From positions 1-13,545 of the forward strand of contig CALABN010000165.1 in NCBI GenBank assembly GCA_937885735.1: 13,545 bases of DNA, given 5' to 3'. Within the stretch, counting starts at the first letter, position 1. Each line of letters opens with the position of its first letter. Shown here one piece after another: positions 1 through 8,242 of the stretch. This stretch comes from an uncultured Bacteroidota bacterium (lineage in GTDB: Bacteria; Bacteroidota; Bacteroidia; Bacteroidales; SZUA-534). The notes below the pieces were generated by a model. That model was not told the origin of the DNA, searched no databases, and worked only from the letters and a program-made list of their open reading frames with translations. The position numbers and the translations under genes were made by a program.

Positions 1-46
1 CGTGCTTTATTTCGGCATACTGAAATTATACACAATAAGACAAATA

Positions 47-74
47 AAAAAAAGGGGCAAACGCCCCTTTTTTT
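47..74. terminator. Bidirectional intrinsic terminator
   Basis: A GC stem (GGGGC at 54-58, GCCCC at 63-67, loop AAAC) is flanked by eight A at 46-53 and seven T at 68-74, so it has a U tract in both directions. On the minus strand it ends the short lipoprotein gene, whose TAA stop (73-75) lies in the A tract. On the plus strand it could end a gene lying to the left of the window. Bases 1-46 hold no gene I can support. Confidence 0.85.
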
Positions 75-369
75 ATATTCTTTCCTTGACTTTGGCCTTC
101 TTGCCGATGCTGAATTGCGGCTTAAGGCTGAAATGCGCAAGGTAAGGAATGAAGATTCTTATTGTATCGCGTTTGATATCAGCATTATAATCGTCCAACA
201 GCCATTCGGCGTTGTCTTGTTTCAGCAATCCGAACGACAGCAGTTCGTTCTCGGGAATAATCTTCTTGTTGAATTCTGCAACTGTGTTGTTGCCTGTGTT
301 TTGCGAGACTGACGTTCCGCAAGATGCCATCACAAGCGCAAATGTTAGCGCATAAACTGCAAGTTTCAT
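73..369 (-). CDS. Short lipoprotein, truncated paralog of the CotH N-terminal region
   Basis: 98 residues from the ATG at 369. That start puts a lipoprotein signal at the N-terminus (MKLAVYALTFALVMASC, lipobox-like end with Cys17); an in-frame start 20 codons upstream would bury it. Residues 43-94 match residues 46-97 of the neighbouring CotH-family protein, 41 of 52 identical by my count, including the shared segments IFIPYL and HFSLKPQFS. The match stops right after KKAKV; here four residues (KERI) and a stop follow, whereas the long protein goes on into the rest of its beta-rich domain and the CotH domain. The product is therefore an exported, probably lipid-anchored fragment of a domain with no catalytic part. 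It could be a decayed duplicate or a working small lipoprotein. The intact signal peptide, itself different from the long paralog's, and the terminator straight after the stop favour an expressed gene. Function unknown. Confidence 0.7.
   Translation of the reverse strand: MKLAVYALTFALVMASCGTSVSQNTGNNTVAEFNKKIIPENELLSFGLLKQDNAEWLLDDYNADIKRDTIRIFIPYLAHFSLKPQFSIGKKAKVKERI
88..243 (-). repeat. Duplicated segment, copy 1 (pairs with 1903-2058)
   Basis: This 156-bp coding segment is closely similar to 1903-2058 in the same orientation and frame. The DNA similarity is obvious by eye (for example the shared run TTAAGGCTGAAATGCG), and the proteins are 41/52 identical. It marks a partial tandem duplication of the 5' part of the CotH-family gene, or of an ancestor of both genes. 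Confidence 0.8.
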
Positions 370-490
370 AATTCTTTTTTTTAGTTTATAAATCAAAAAC
401 GGGCCGAAAATCTGCAAAATAAAATTCATTTAATCGTCAAGTTAGATGATTGGCAATTCTTTAACGCCGATGTTTCCATCTGAATGGAAG

Positions 491-512
491 AAACGCCCAA
501 CAGGCGTTTTTT
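491..512. terminator. Hairpin downstream of the CotH-family gene, possible terminator
   Basis: Perfect 7-bp arms AAACGCC (491-497) and GGCGTTT (503-509) enclose the loop CAACA. It lies 44-65 nt past the stop of the CotH-family gene. The clean T run (507-512) is on the plus strand; on the minus strand, the direction needed here, the tail is only TTTCTTCC. It may be a weak terminator between the CotH-family gene and the short lipoprotein gene. Bases 370-555 otherwise hold no gene I can support. Confidence 0.4.
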
Positions 513-555
513 GCGTATGAACTGTTGTTTTTTGCTGAAATGTTGCATATCCGAC

Positions 556-2193
556 TCATTTATTACGTCTTCTATTTTGCTTATAATAAGGCCTTTTGCG
601 TTGATTTGCATCTATTTGCTTTCTCTTAAGATTTTCCTTAATCCAGACAATTCGCTTGAAAGTGAACTCCTTGATGCTCTCCATTTTGTTTTCATAGTCG
701 CTTTTTGCCGATTCCAGGACTGTCCCGTTGCGGTATGATGCAAGTTTATTTCTGTAAATCAAGTCGTTGGCAAACGCAGACAGATACAATTTCTCGGTGT
801 TGTTGTCGATGTAATTGCTGATAGCCACCGAATCGTCGAGCATTCTGTTGAGTTTCTGTACAACGATGCTGACAAAATCGGGGTCTTTAAGCAAATATGT
901 GTACCATACGTTATCAACTATGTTGAACCCTCTGAAATCATCTGACTTGTGCGTGGCGTTCAACGGGTTTTCGCTGGTTTTGTCGCCAAAAGTGCGGTCA
1001 AAGTCCCATATAGGCCCCATTTTGATTTTACCTTCATTGTCAATGTGGAAGTAACAACTTGTAATAAAATTGGCGTCAACATCCTTGCTGAGTTCCTTAA
1101 CAAGATACCAGTCGGCAAAACTCTCAATATCAATATAATCTTTGTACTTTGACGAGTTTTTGGCATTCGGCTTTGCTAATTCCGATTCAAACCGATTTAC
1201 AATGCTCGTCACATACTTAATATCGTCTTTGGTTTGAATGTCGCCGTTTTTGCGGTCGATGTCGGCAATGTTCATCTTGCAATCGAGCATTGACACTACA
1301 TCGCACTTCTTGAGCATTTGCTTTTGCTCTATTTCAATCAGATATTTGCCTTGAACTCTGTTTTTTGCAATTCTGACTTGCTCACATAAAAAGTAATTGC
1401 CCAAATGCCTGCCGTTCATCACCAATTCAACACTTTGGCCGTGAGGCGTCCATTCAAGGTTCGTGTATTGGCGACCAAGGTACAGGGCAAAATCGTTTTT
1501 GAACAATGTCTCGTCGTAATAATTGGCCAGCAGGCACCAATGCTTGTTTTCTGGCATACCTAGAATCTTGCTTGGCACATTTAATTTTAGCGAATAAGGC
1601 TGTTTGGTTCTTGTGTTCCACGTTGAATTCCCGCGTCCCCTAACCTGCGCCATATGCGAGCCAGCATCGTAATCGACAGTGCCGTCTGGCAAGTAAATAG
1701 TCATTCGGGTACTGTCGAGCCACTTGCTCTTGCTCTTTATCGGCTGAGCGTTTTTAGTGTTGATGCATATTATCGGCAAGCCACTGTTGTAAACAATCAC
1801 AGTATAGATGCGCGCATTGCCTTTGGCAATGACGGCAATCTGTACTGGACGGCTGAAATCCACTTCGCTTATGCCTGAAATCAGTTGCGAGCCATCGGCA
1901 TAAACTTTGGCTTTCTTGCCGACGCTGAATTGCGGTTTAAGGCTGAAATGCGAAAGGTAAGGAATGAATATGCTGATAGTGTCGCTGTTGATTTCGGCAT
2001 TGTAATCAGCCAACAGCCAGTCGGCGTTGTCCTTCATAAGCAATTCAAACGACAGTAGCGTGTTCTTGCTAGTAGGCTTGACATTGTAGTCGAGATGCTC
2101 CGACCGCAAGCCAGAACATTCAAAACTGGCGCAAGTGCATTTGCAGACAAGCGTCAAGATAGTAAATATGGCTATAAAAGCATTTGTTCTCAT
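556..2193 (-). CDS. Secreted CotH-family (protein kinase-like) protein
   Basis: 545 residues from the ATG at 2193. Residues 1-22 form an export signal (hydrophobic FIAIFTILTLVCKCTCA). Residues about 46-145 look like a beta-rich domain found ahead of CotH domains in Bacteroidota, with IFIPYL, LKPQFS and a GLPIICINT strand. The CotH domain follows: RGRGNSTW at 185-192, a KQPYSLKLN strand, LGMPENKHWCLLANYYD with FKNDFALYLG, LGNYFLCEQVR at about 264-274, and PIWDFDRTFGD at 394-404, whose DFD suits a metal-binding active site. The C-terminus (about 520-545) is very basic. In Bacillus, CotH phosphorylates spore-coat proteins; in Bacteroidota the targets are unknown, so kinase activity is inferred from family only. 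The gene is intact. A truncated copy of its first third lies downstream. I saw no recognisable promoter in the 190-bp region upstream. Confidence 0.88.
   Translation of the reverse strand: MRTNAFIAIFTILTLVCKCTCASFECSGLRSEHLDYNVKPTSKNTLLSFELLMKDNADWLLADYNAEINSDTISIFIPYLSHFSLKPQFSVGKKAKVYADGSQLISGISEVDFSRPVQIAVIAKGNARIYTVIVYNSGLPIICINTKNAQPIKSKSKWLDSTRMTIYLPDGTVDYDAGSHMAQVRGRGNSTWNTRTKQPYSLKLNVPSKILGMPENKHWCLLANYYDETLFKNDFALYLGRQYTNLEWTPHGQSVELVMNGRHLGNYFLCEQVRIAKNRVQGKYLIEIEQKQMLKKCDVVSMLDCKMNIADIDRKNGDIQTKDDIKYVTSIVNRFESELAKPNAKNSSKYKDYIDIESFADWYLVKELSKDVDANFITSCYFHIDNEGKIKMGPIWDFDRTFGDKTSENPLNATHKSDDFRGFNIVDNVWYTYLLKDPDFVSIVVQKLNRMLDDSVAISNYIDNNTEKLYLSAFANDLIYRNKLASYRNGTVLESAKSDYENKMESIKEFTFKRIVWIKENLKRKQIDANQRKRPYYKQNRRRNK
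1903..2058 (-). repeat. Duplicated segment, copy 2 (pairs with 88-243)
   Basis: This encodes residues 46-97 of the CotH-family protein and is the counterpart of the segment at 88-243. The similarity ends at the same KKAKV position where the short paralog is cut off. Confidence 0.8.
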
Positions 2194-2383
2194 AAAAGCA
2201 GTTTGATGTGCTTCATATTTTTTCGCAAATGAATTTGAAAAAACATTCAGCGTTTCGTTATTTTCCGCATTTGAAGTGTATTTATTGAAATGCTGATGGC
2301 AGGCAAAATTGCGTGCACTTACTCAGGATTTTCAAAAAAAATGCACCCCGCAGAATGTAGATGTCAATCTATATAATTAATTG

Positions 2384-4366
2384 TCAATATTTTGTATTTT
2401 TATTTCCTTTGTTATGATTTGGACGAGCAGATTTCTTCCACCTGTTGCCGTCGTTTGCCGAACCTTTTTTCCTGTCGGCGATGTTGCCCTGTTGCACCGA
2501 TTTTGAAACCGTTTTAGGCGTGTACGGCCTTCCGCCAGCGTTGCCGTCCGACAGGCCCATCGACCGCAACTCGCGCTCAATTTCAAACTTGTATTCAGGC
2601 TTGTACCAAAAGAAGAATTTGCGCTGTTCAAGTTTTTCGTCCTTTGTCTTGGCCGTATAAACCTTCTCCATAGTATACGGATTGATGCCTGTATAATAGA
2701 TGGTTGTTGACAGAGTCATTGGCGTTGGCGTGAAATCCTGGACCTGTTCAAGTTTGAAGTCAAGTTTCTTTGTTTCGAGCATAAGTTGTGCCATATCGCG
2801 CTTTGTGCTTGCTGGATGGCTTGATATGAAATATGGAATCAGTTGCTGGTTAAGGCCTGCATCTTCATTCACTTTCAGGAAAATCTGATTGAACTGCCTG
2901 AAAAGTTTGAACGGAGGTTTCCGCATCATATTCAGCACAGCGTCTGAAGTGTGCTCTGGCGCCACCTTCAGCCTTCCCGACACGTGGCTGCGAATCAGTT
3001 GCCTGATATACTCCATTTTGTCGGGCGTAGGCTTATCGTAGTTCAGCAACAGGTCGTAACGGATACCGCTGCCCACAAACGCCTTTTTTATGGCAGGATT
3101 TTCCGAAACCTTCCTGTAAAGTTCAGTTAATGGCGAATGATTGGTATTCAGATTTTTGCAGATATTCGGGAAGATGCACGACGGCCGTTTGCACTTTTGG
3201 CACAATTCGGTGTTCAAGCCGTGCAGATTGTACATATTTGCCGAAGGCCCGCCCAAATCGGACAAATATCCCTTGAAATCAGGCATTTTAGTAACCTTGT
3301 CAATCTCTTTCAATATTGATTCTTCCGACCTGCTGACCACAAATTTGCCCTGATGAGCCGAAATGGTGCAAAACGAGCATCCGCCAAAACAGCCACGGTG
3401 CAGGTTCACCGAGTGGCGAATCATTTCGTAGGCAGGAATCGCCTTGCCCTTGTATCGCGGATGGGGCAACCTGGTGTATGGCAAATCGAATGACGCGTCA
3501 ACCTCCGATTGCGTCCACGGCTCATATTGTGGATTCACAATCAGCAATTTATCGCCCATTCGTTGAAGTATTCGGCGTGCGTGCCATTTGTTCGATTCTT
3601 CCTCTATAGTCTTGAAATCCAAAGCGTAAGCCACCTTGTCCTTCTGGCTTTTCTCAAACGACGACAGCATTATGTCATCATCTTTCCTTATTGTCGCCTC
3701 AAGGCTTGCAGGTCGCAAAAATGCGGTTTGCGGTATGTCCGTCATCGATTCAGCGCTGTCGCCATTTGCAAACCTGCGGGCAATCTCCACAAGAGATTTT
3801 TCGCCCATCCCGTAACTCAGGATGTCGGCCTTGGCATCAACCAAAATGCCTGGCTTGAGCGTATCCGACCAATAATCGTAGTGCACAAAACGGCGCAACG
3901 AAGCCTCTATTCCGCCAAGCACAATCGGGACATCGGGATAAAGTTGCTTCAGGATGTTGCAATACACAACCGATGCGTAGTCAGGGCGCTGGCCTGCTAT
4001 TCCGCCTGCAGTGTAAGCATCGTCGGAACGACGGCGCTTGTTGGCCGTGTAATGATTCACCATAGAATCCATACTGCCCGCCGTAACGCCAAAGAACAAG
4101 CGCGGGCGCCCCAACTTCTTGAAATCGCGCAAGTCGTCGCGCCAATTGGGCTGAGGCACAATGGCCACCTTCAGCCCTTGCGTTTCAAGCACGCGCCCAA
4201 TCACCGATGCGCCAAACGACGGGTGGTCAATGTAGGCGTCGCCATTGAACAGTATCACGTCGGCCTGTTCCCATCCGCGCAGTTCCATCTCCTTTGCCGA
4301 TGTGGGTAACCAATCGGTCAGCCTGTAATTTGCGTATATATTGCTATCGCTATTTCTATTTTCCAT
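2384..4366 (-). CDS. ygiQ: YgiQ family radical SAM protein (UPF0313)
   Basis: 660 residues from the ATG at 4366, near the usual family length. The N-terminal part (about 1-300) carries family signatures: WLPTSAKEMELRGWEQ, DAYIDHPSFG, VLGGIEASLRR and DILSYGMGEKSLVE. The radical SAM core starts with CFGGCSFC, giving a Cys326-Cys330-Cys333 CX3CX2C cluster that would bind the [4Fe-4S] cluster used to cleave S-adenosylmethionine. A second Cys group (CQKCKRPSCIFPNIC) follows about 50-65 residues later. GRLKVAPEHTSDAVL and LIPYFISSHPAST are typical of the family. The last ~50 residues are low-complexity and basic, a variable tail. The reaction and substrate of YgiQ proteins are not established. The start lies 4 bp after the stop of the upstream ATPase gene, so the two are probably cotranscribed. 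I saw no strong terminator after the stop. Confidence 0.93.
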   Translation of the reverse strand: MENRNSDSNIYANYRLTDWLPTSAKEMELRGWEQADVILFNGDAYIDHPSFGASVIGRVLETQGLKVAIVPQPNWRDDLRDFKKLGRPRLFFGVTAGSMDSMVNHYTANKRRRSDDAYTAGGIAGQRPDYASVVYCNILKQLYPDVPIVLGGIEASLRRFVHYDYWSDTLKPGILVDAKADILSYGMGEKSLVEIARRFANGDSAESMTDIPQTAFLRPASLEATIRKDDDIMLSSFEKSQKDKVAYALDFKTIEEESNKWHARRILQRMGDKLLIVNPQYEPWTQSEVDASFDLPYTRLPHPRYKGKAIPAYEMIRHSVNLHRGCFGGCSFCTISAHQGKFVVSRSEESILKEIDKVTKMPDFKGYLSDLGGPSANMYNLHGLNTELCQKCKRPSCIFPNICKNLNTNHSPLTELYRKVSENPAIKKAFVGSGIRYDLLLNYDKPTPDKMEYIRQLIRSHVSGRLKVAPEHTSDAVLNMMRKPPFKLFRQFNQIFLKVNEDAGLNQQLIPYFISSHPASTKRDMAQLMLETKKLDFKLEQVQDFTPTPMTLSTTIYYTGINPYTMEKVYTAKTKDEKLEQRKFFFWYKPEYKFEIERELRSMGLSDGNAGGRPYTPKTVSKSVQQGNIADRKKGSANDGNRWKKSARPNHNKGNKNTKY

Positions 4367-4370
4367 AATA

Positions 4371-5648
4371 TCAATTTTTTAATGCCGTGATTGGCGCAAC
4401 CATCACACCGTCGGGGCGCATATACGATGCGTTTGCCAAACCGCAAATCACGCACAACGCCTTTGGAGGTCTTCCGTGAGGGTCCTTCTCAATCTTGCTT
4501 TTAATCTTCAGAAGACTTGACGCGCCCGCATCAATCTGATTTGCACCAAGTTTTATTTCAAAAGCACACCAATCGCCATTTGGCATTTCTATCACAGCAT
4601 CTATTTCGTCACCATCATAATCCTGATAATGAAATACTTGACCATCAAATGTCTGCGAATATATTATCAAGTCTCTTACGCAAAGCGATTCAAACATAAA
4701 GCCGAGAGTGTTCAAGTCGTTAAACAGCATTTTTGGCGTTATTTTCAGCAACGCGCACGCGAGTGACGGGTCGACAAACCTGCGTTTCTCCATTTGCTTC
4801 AACCTCAACGACGAACGCAAGTTTCCGCTGAATGGTCGCAGATTGTCAAGCAGAAACAGCCTGTTGAGAACGTCAAGGTAACTGGCAATGGTGTTCATAT
4901 CAATATCTTCGTCATCAATGGCTTTTATGTCGTTTTTTATCGTCTTGTTCGATACTGTCGTGCTCTCGTTTCGGGCCAATGAACGCAACAAAAGGCTGAT
5001 TTTTGTCGTGTCGCGACGCACACCGTCAATCTGATAGACATCGTCTTCAATCACGGCCTTCAGATATTGGCGTGGCAGTTGCATTGCACGCTCTATGCTC
5101 AAATTGAGACTGGCTGGCCAACCACCTCGGACTATCAAGTTTATGATGTCTTGCAAACGGACGTCACCAATCATCATTGGCTGAATGTCGCTGTTGCAAA
5201 TGGCCTCCAACGAAACCTTTCCGCTTGAGTCGCCCGATTCGAAAAGCGACATCGGCCTCATCCTCACACGCGCGATACGGCCTGCGCCACTGTGCATTAT
5301 GCCCTTGTGGTTGGGTGTGGCAGAGCCTGTAAGTATGAAACGGCCCTTTCTGGGCGACTCGTCAACACGGTAACGTACTGCATCCCAAATGGGAGGAACA
5401 ACCTGCCACTCGTCAACAAGCCTAGGCTCGGCGCCGTCAAGCACAAGCGCTGGATTCATTTCCGCCATTCTTCGGTTCTGGAAATTGTCGTTTGGATTGG
5501 CAAGCGAAATCACACTCGAACTATGATATGCCGATGTCCACGATTTTCCGCACCACTTTGGACCTTCAATGCAAAGCGCACCGAATGTCTCAAGCATTTC
5601 ATCAATATGCTTGTCAATGAATCTCGGTTTGTAATCGTTGTTTTCCAT
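4371..5648 (-). CDS. AAA_14/DUF4143 ATP-binding protein
   Basis: 425 residues from the ATG at 5648. A TTG two codons upstream is in frame, but the ATG is preferred. Residues 29-36 (GPKWCGKS) are the Walker A P-loop, PRLVDEWQ at 75-82 is the Walker B strand, and FILTGSATP at about 104-112 is a sensor-like strand; together these match the AAA_14 domain. The C-terminal part carries the DUF4143 signature, with CAFEIKLGANQIDAGASSL resembling the E-x-K core of a PD-(D/E)XK nuclease-like fold. Length is typical. Such ATPases are common and often multicopy in Bacteroidota, and their role is undefined; some are thought to belong to mobile or toxin-antitoxin-like units. Here the gene stands alone, with no antitoxin-like partner, and reads into ygiQ 4 bp downstream. 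It diverges from the S46 peptidase gene. Confidence 0.88.
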   Translation of the reverse strand: MENNDYKPRFIDKHIDEMLETFGALCIEGPKWCGKSWTSAYHSSSVISLANPNDNFQNRRMAEMNPALVLDGAEPRLVDEWQVVPPIWDAVRYRVDESPRKGRFILTGSATPNHKGIMHSGAGRIARVRMRPMSLFESGDSSGKVSLEAICNSDIQPMMIGDVRLQDIINLIVRGGWPASLNLSIERAMQLPRQYLKAVIEDDVYQIDGVRRDTTKISLLLRSLARNESTTVSNKTIKNDIKAIDDEDIDMNTIASYLDVLNRLFLLDNLRPFSGNLRSSLRLKQMEKRRFVDPSLACALLKITPKMLFNDLNTLGFMFESLCVRDLIIYSQTFDGQVFHYQDYDGDEIDAVIEMPNGDWCAFEIKLGANQIDAGASSLLKIKSKIEKDPHGRPPKALCVICGLANASYMRPDGVMVAPITALKN

Positions 5649-5662
5649 ATCCAATTTTTATG

Positions 5663-5693
5663 CAAAAATACATATTATTATCAATTATTCAAG
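5663..5693 (-). promoter_or_regulatory. Bacteroidota-type promoter for the DUF4143-ygiQ unit
   Basis: Read on the minus strand, 5670-5663 is TATTTTTG, a full match to the Bacteroidota -7 consensus TAnnTTTG. The -33 box CTTG (consensus TTTG) lies at 5693-5690, 19 bp away, which is the usual spacing. Transcription would start near 5657, leaving a leader of only about 9-10 nt before the ATG at 5648. Inferred from consensus only. Confidence 0.55.
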
Positions 5694-5780
5694 CCGACAT
5701 TATTTAATATGAATTATCAAATGTTATGGTGCATTTTATAAATATGTTATTTACTTATATTGCTATACTTTACAAATTTT

Positions 5781-5918
5781 CATTCAGTCATTTTTTTTAT
5801 TTCCATTCAGTCATTTTTTTCATTTCCATTCAGTCGTTTTTCCTATTTTCATTCAGTCGTTTTTCCTATTTCCATTCAGTCATTTTTTCCATTTCCATTC
5901 AGTCGTTTTTTTTATTTA
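5781..5918. repeat. Six tandem copies of a 23-bp repeat
   Basis: The invariant core CATTCAGTC begins at 5781, 5804, 5827, 5850, 5873 and 5896, an exact 23-bp period. Each unit continues with A or G, a run of T with C at one or two places, and ATTTC or a close variant. Copies differ only at a few pyrimidine or purine positions. Because 23 is not a multiple of three, the open frames across the array are incidental. The array fills much of the 317-bp gap between two divergent genes, ending 47 bp before the peptidase ATG. The flanks, 5694-5780 and 5919-5965, hold no further element I can support. This is not a CRISPR: no spacers exist. Possible roles are a protein-binding array or a slippage-prone length-variable tract. 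Confidence 0.95.
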
Positions 5919-5965
5919 TCGACTATGCAACAGATTTATTATTTTGCACAAATAATATCATTCTT

Positions 5966-8107
5966 ATGAAGAAGATTCTCGCTACACTATTTTGCTTGGC
6001 TACAATACTTTCGACAAATGCGAACGAAGGTATGTGGTTGCCATTTCTGCTTGAGAACAACATTGGCGAAATGTCTGAAATGGGGTTGCACCTTACAGCA
6101 GACGACATCTACAGCATCAATCAGGAATGTCTGAACAACGCAGTGGTCGGATTTATCGACCTCGGTTCGCCATTTAGCCACTTTTGTACGGGCTCGGTGA
6201 TTTCGGCGCAAGGGCTGGTTATAACTAACCACCACTGCGGACTAAGTGTGGTTCAGCAACATAGCACACTTCAGCACGACTACATAACTAATGGCTTTTG
6301 GGCAACGCAACAATCCGACGAACTTGGCGGCAACGACATTGGCGTGTGCTTCTTGCGCCGTATGGAAGATGTCACCGACAAGGTTCTTGAAGGTATTAGC
6401 GACACGCTGACGCAAATGCGTCGCAGACAACTGATAGAAAGCAATATATCGAAAATTGAATCATCGGCAACCGAAGGCACAAACCTAAAAGCAAAGGTTG
6501 ATGCCTTTTACTGCGATAATGAATATTATCTTTCAGTATATGAAATATTTGAAGATGTACGACTGGTTGGAACGCCACCAATCAGCGTAGGGAAGTTCGG
6601 TGGCGACACCGACAATTGGGTTTGGCCCCGCCACACAGGCGATTTCACGCTTTCCCGCATTTACGCCGACAGTGCAAACCAACCTGCCAAATATTCAGAG
6701 TCGAATGTGCCGTATAAGGCATCTTCATTCTTGAAAATCAATGCTAAGCAGAAAACGGAAGGCGATTTCGCGATGCTTATGGGCTATCCTGGAACAACAC
6801 GCGAGTATCTGCCGTCGTTTGCCGTAGATGCCACACAAAATATCTTCAACCCGATAGTGATAAACAACCGCGGGGAATCAATCAGCATCATCAAAGAGAA
6901 AATGCGTAACAGTCAGGATGTTATGATAAAATACACAAGCAAGGTGGCAAGCCTGTCAAACACGTGGAAGAAGATGCAAGGCGAATGTCTTGGGTTACGC
7001 AACAAGCACGTGGTGGAGCAGAAAAAACTGCAGGAACATAAAATGCAACTTTGGATTGACGGCAACGACAGCCTACGGTCGATTTACGGCGACCTGCTGG
7101 CTCGCTACGAATCAGAATACAATACTTATGTAAAAGTCGAAAAATCAAGACTATACATTGCAGAAACTCTTTTAAAGTCGGAAATAATAGATATGGCGCG
7201 CGACATTCTTATAACATTGAACGGGAATGACAGCGACAGCATCAAAATTGCAGATATACTTGATTATCTGGAAGTTTTCTTTGACGATTATGATATTGAA
7301 ACCGACAAGACTGTAACCGAAATGCTTATATCACAATATCTTATAAGCGCCGACAACAAGCATATTCCAAACTCGCTCAAAGGCAAGGAAGCAAAAACCG
7401 CCAATTTCGCAGACGACATTTACAGCCATTCATTCTTGACAAACAAAGATTTGGCAATCAAGTTTTTCAAGACATATTCCAACAAAAGCAGGAAAAAACT
7501 GGACAACGACCCTTTGTTTAAACTTGCAACCGAAACATCTGCCATTTATAAAGACATCGCGAAGTCGAAGGAAAGCATAAGCAACTATATCAGCGAATTG
7601 CAACGCAAGTTTATGCAAATGCAACGCCTTTATCTTACCGACAAGAACTTCTTCCCCGACGCAAACTCGACACTGCGCATCGCCTATGGGCAAATAAAAG
7701 GATTCAAGCCTAACGATGCCGTTTATTATGAACCATTTACAAACACTGACGGCATCTTGCAGAAATGCGATATGGACATTTACGACTATGAAGCGCCCGA
7801 ACAACTGAAGCAAATATACAAAGAGCACGATTTCGGCGATTACTGCAACGCCGACAGCACAATGCCCGTATGTTTCCTGACCACCTGCCACACAACAGGA
7901 GGCAACTCTGGCAGTCCGATTTTAGATGCAGACGGCTATCTCATCGGCCTGAATTTCGACCGTGTTTGGGAAGGCACAATGAGCGACTTGCAGTTCAATG
8001 CCGACATTTGCCGTAACATCGGACTCGACATCAGATTCGCCCTTTTCTTCATCCAGAAATATGCCAAGGCACAACATATAATCGACGAGATGGTAATTAT
8101 TGAATAG
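5966..8107 (+). CDS. S46 family dipeptidyl-peptidase, DPP11-type (Asp/Glu-specific)
   Basis: 713 residues from the ATG at 5966, the usual family length. The frame is open 80 codons further upstream, but that part crosses the 23-bp repeats, and only the chosen start puts a signal peptide at the N-terminus (KKILATLFCLATILSTNA). The protein should act in the periplasm or at the cell surface, removing dipeptides from the N-termini of oligopeptides. The catalytic triad of the S46 family is recognisable: His90 in TNHHCG, Asp226 in PRHTGDF and Ser648 in GGNSGSP. The residue 18 positions after the Ser is Arg666 (NFDRVWEG). This is the place where DPP11 has Arg (position 673 in Porphyromonas) and DPP7 has Gly, so preference for Asp/Glu at P1 is inferred. 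No type IX sorting domain is visible at the C-terminus. No clear promoter; TATTTTG near 5938-5949 is one base short of the -7 consensus. Confidence 0.93.
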   Translation: MKKILATLFCLATILSTNANEGMWLPFLLENNIGEMSEMGLHLTADDIYSINQECLNNAVVGFIDLGSPFSHFCTGSVISAQGLVITNHHCGLSVVQQHSTLQHDYITNGFWATQQSDELGGNDIGVCFLRRMEDVTDKVLEGISDTLTQMRRRQLIESNISKIESSATEGTNLKAKVDAFYCDNEYYLSVYEIFEDVRLVGTPPISVGKFGGDTDNWVWPRHTGDFTLSRIYADSANQPAKYSESNVPYKASSFLKINAKQKTEGDFAMLMGYPGTTREYLPSFAVDATQNIFNPIVINNRGESISIIKEKMRNSQDVMIKYTSKVASLSNTWKKMQGECLGLRNKHVVEQKKLQEHKMQLWIDGNDSLRSIYGDLLARYESEYNTYVKVEKSRLYIAETLLKSEIIDMARDILITLNGNDSDSIKIADILDYLEVFFDDYDIETDKTVTEMLISQYLISADNKHIPNSLKGKEAKTANFADDIYSHSFLTNKDLAIKFFKTYSNKSRKKLDNDPLFKLATETSAIYKDIAKSKESISNYISELQRKFMQMQRLYLTDKNFFPDANSTLRIAYGQIKGFKPNDAVYYEPFTNTDGILQKCDMDIYDYEAPEQLKQIYKEHDFGDYCNADSTMPVCFLTTCHTTGGNSGSPILDADGYLIGLNFDRVWEGTMSDLQFNADICRNIGLDIRFALFFIQKYAKAQHIIDEMVIIE

Positions 8108-8242
8108 TTTGATATTCAATATTTTATTATTCATTCATCTAAAAAACGGCAAGTAGCAACAAAAAAATGCGCCGAATATGAAAAACGAAAAAAACTTTCA
8201 TTTACTTTGGTGCAATAAATTCATATTTATCGATTGGAATAA

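Noticed and set aside
426..611. 61-residue minus-strand open frame overlapping the end of the CotH-family gene
   Set aside because: It starts inside the CotH-family coding sequence in another frame, crosses the hairpin at 491-512, and shows no motif or export signal.
2194..2383. Promoter for the CotH-family gene or terminator for ygiQ in this gap
   Set aside because: The nearest -7-like string on the minus strand is TTCATTTG (2232-2225), with no -33 box at the right distance; the only stem, TAGAT/ATCTA around 2358-2372, lacks a T tract.
3509..4309. 266-residue plus-strand open frame opposite ygiQ
   Set aside because: It is a shadow of the ygiQ reading frame, with no recognisable domain and no plausible start signal.
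5292..5741. 149-residue plus-strand open frame opposite the DUF4143 ATPase
   Set aside because: It is a shadow of the ATPase gene with mixed composition and no motif, and it runs into the A/T-rich intergenic region.
5781..5918. CRISPR array
   Set aside because: The repeats are directly adjacent, with no unique spacers, and no cas gene is present.
5726..5965. 80-codon N-terminal extension of the S46 peptidase frame
   Set aside because: It crosses the 23-bp repeats in an arbitrary frame, is Phe/Ser/Ile-rich from T runs, and would bury the clear signal peptide beginning at the ATG at 5966.
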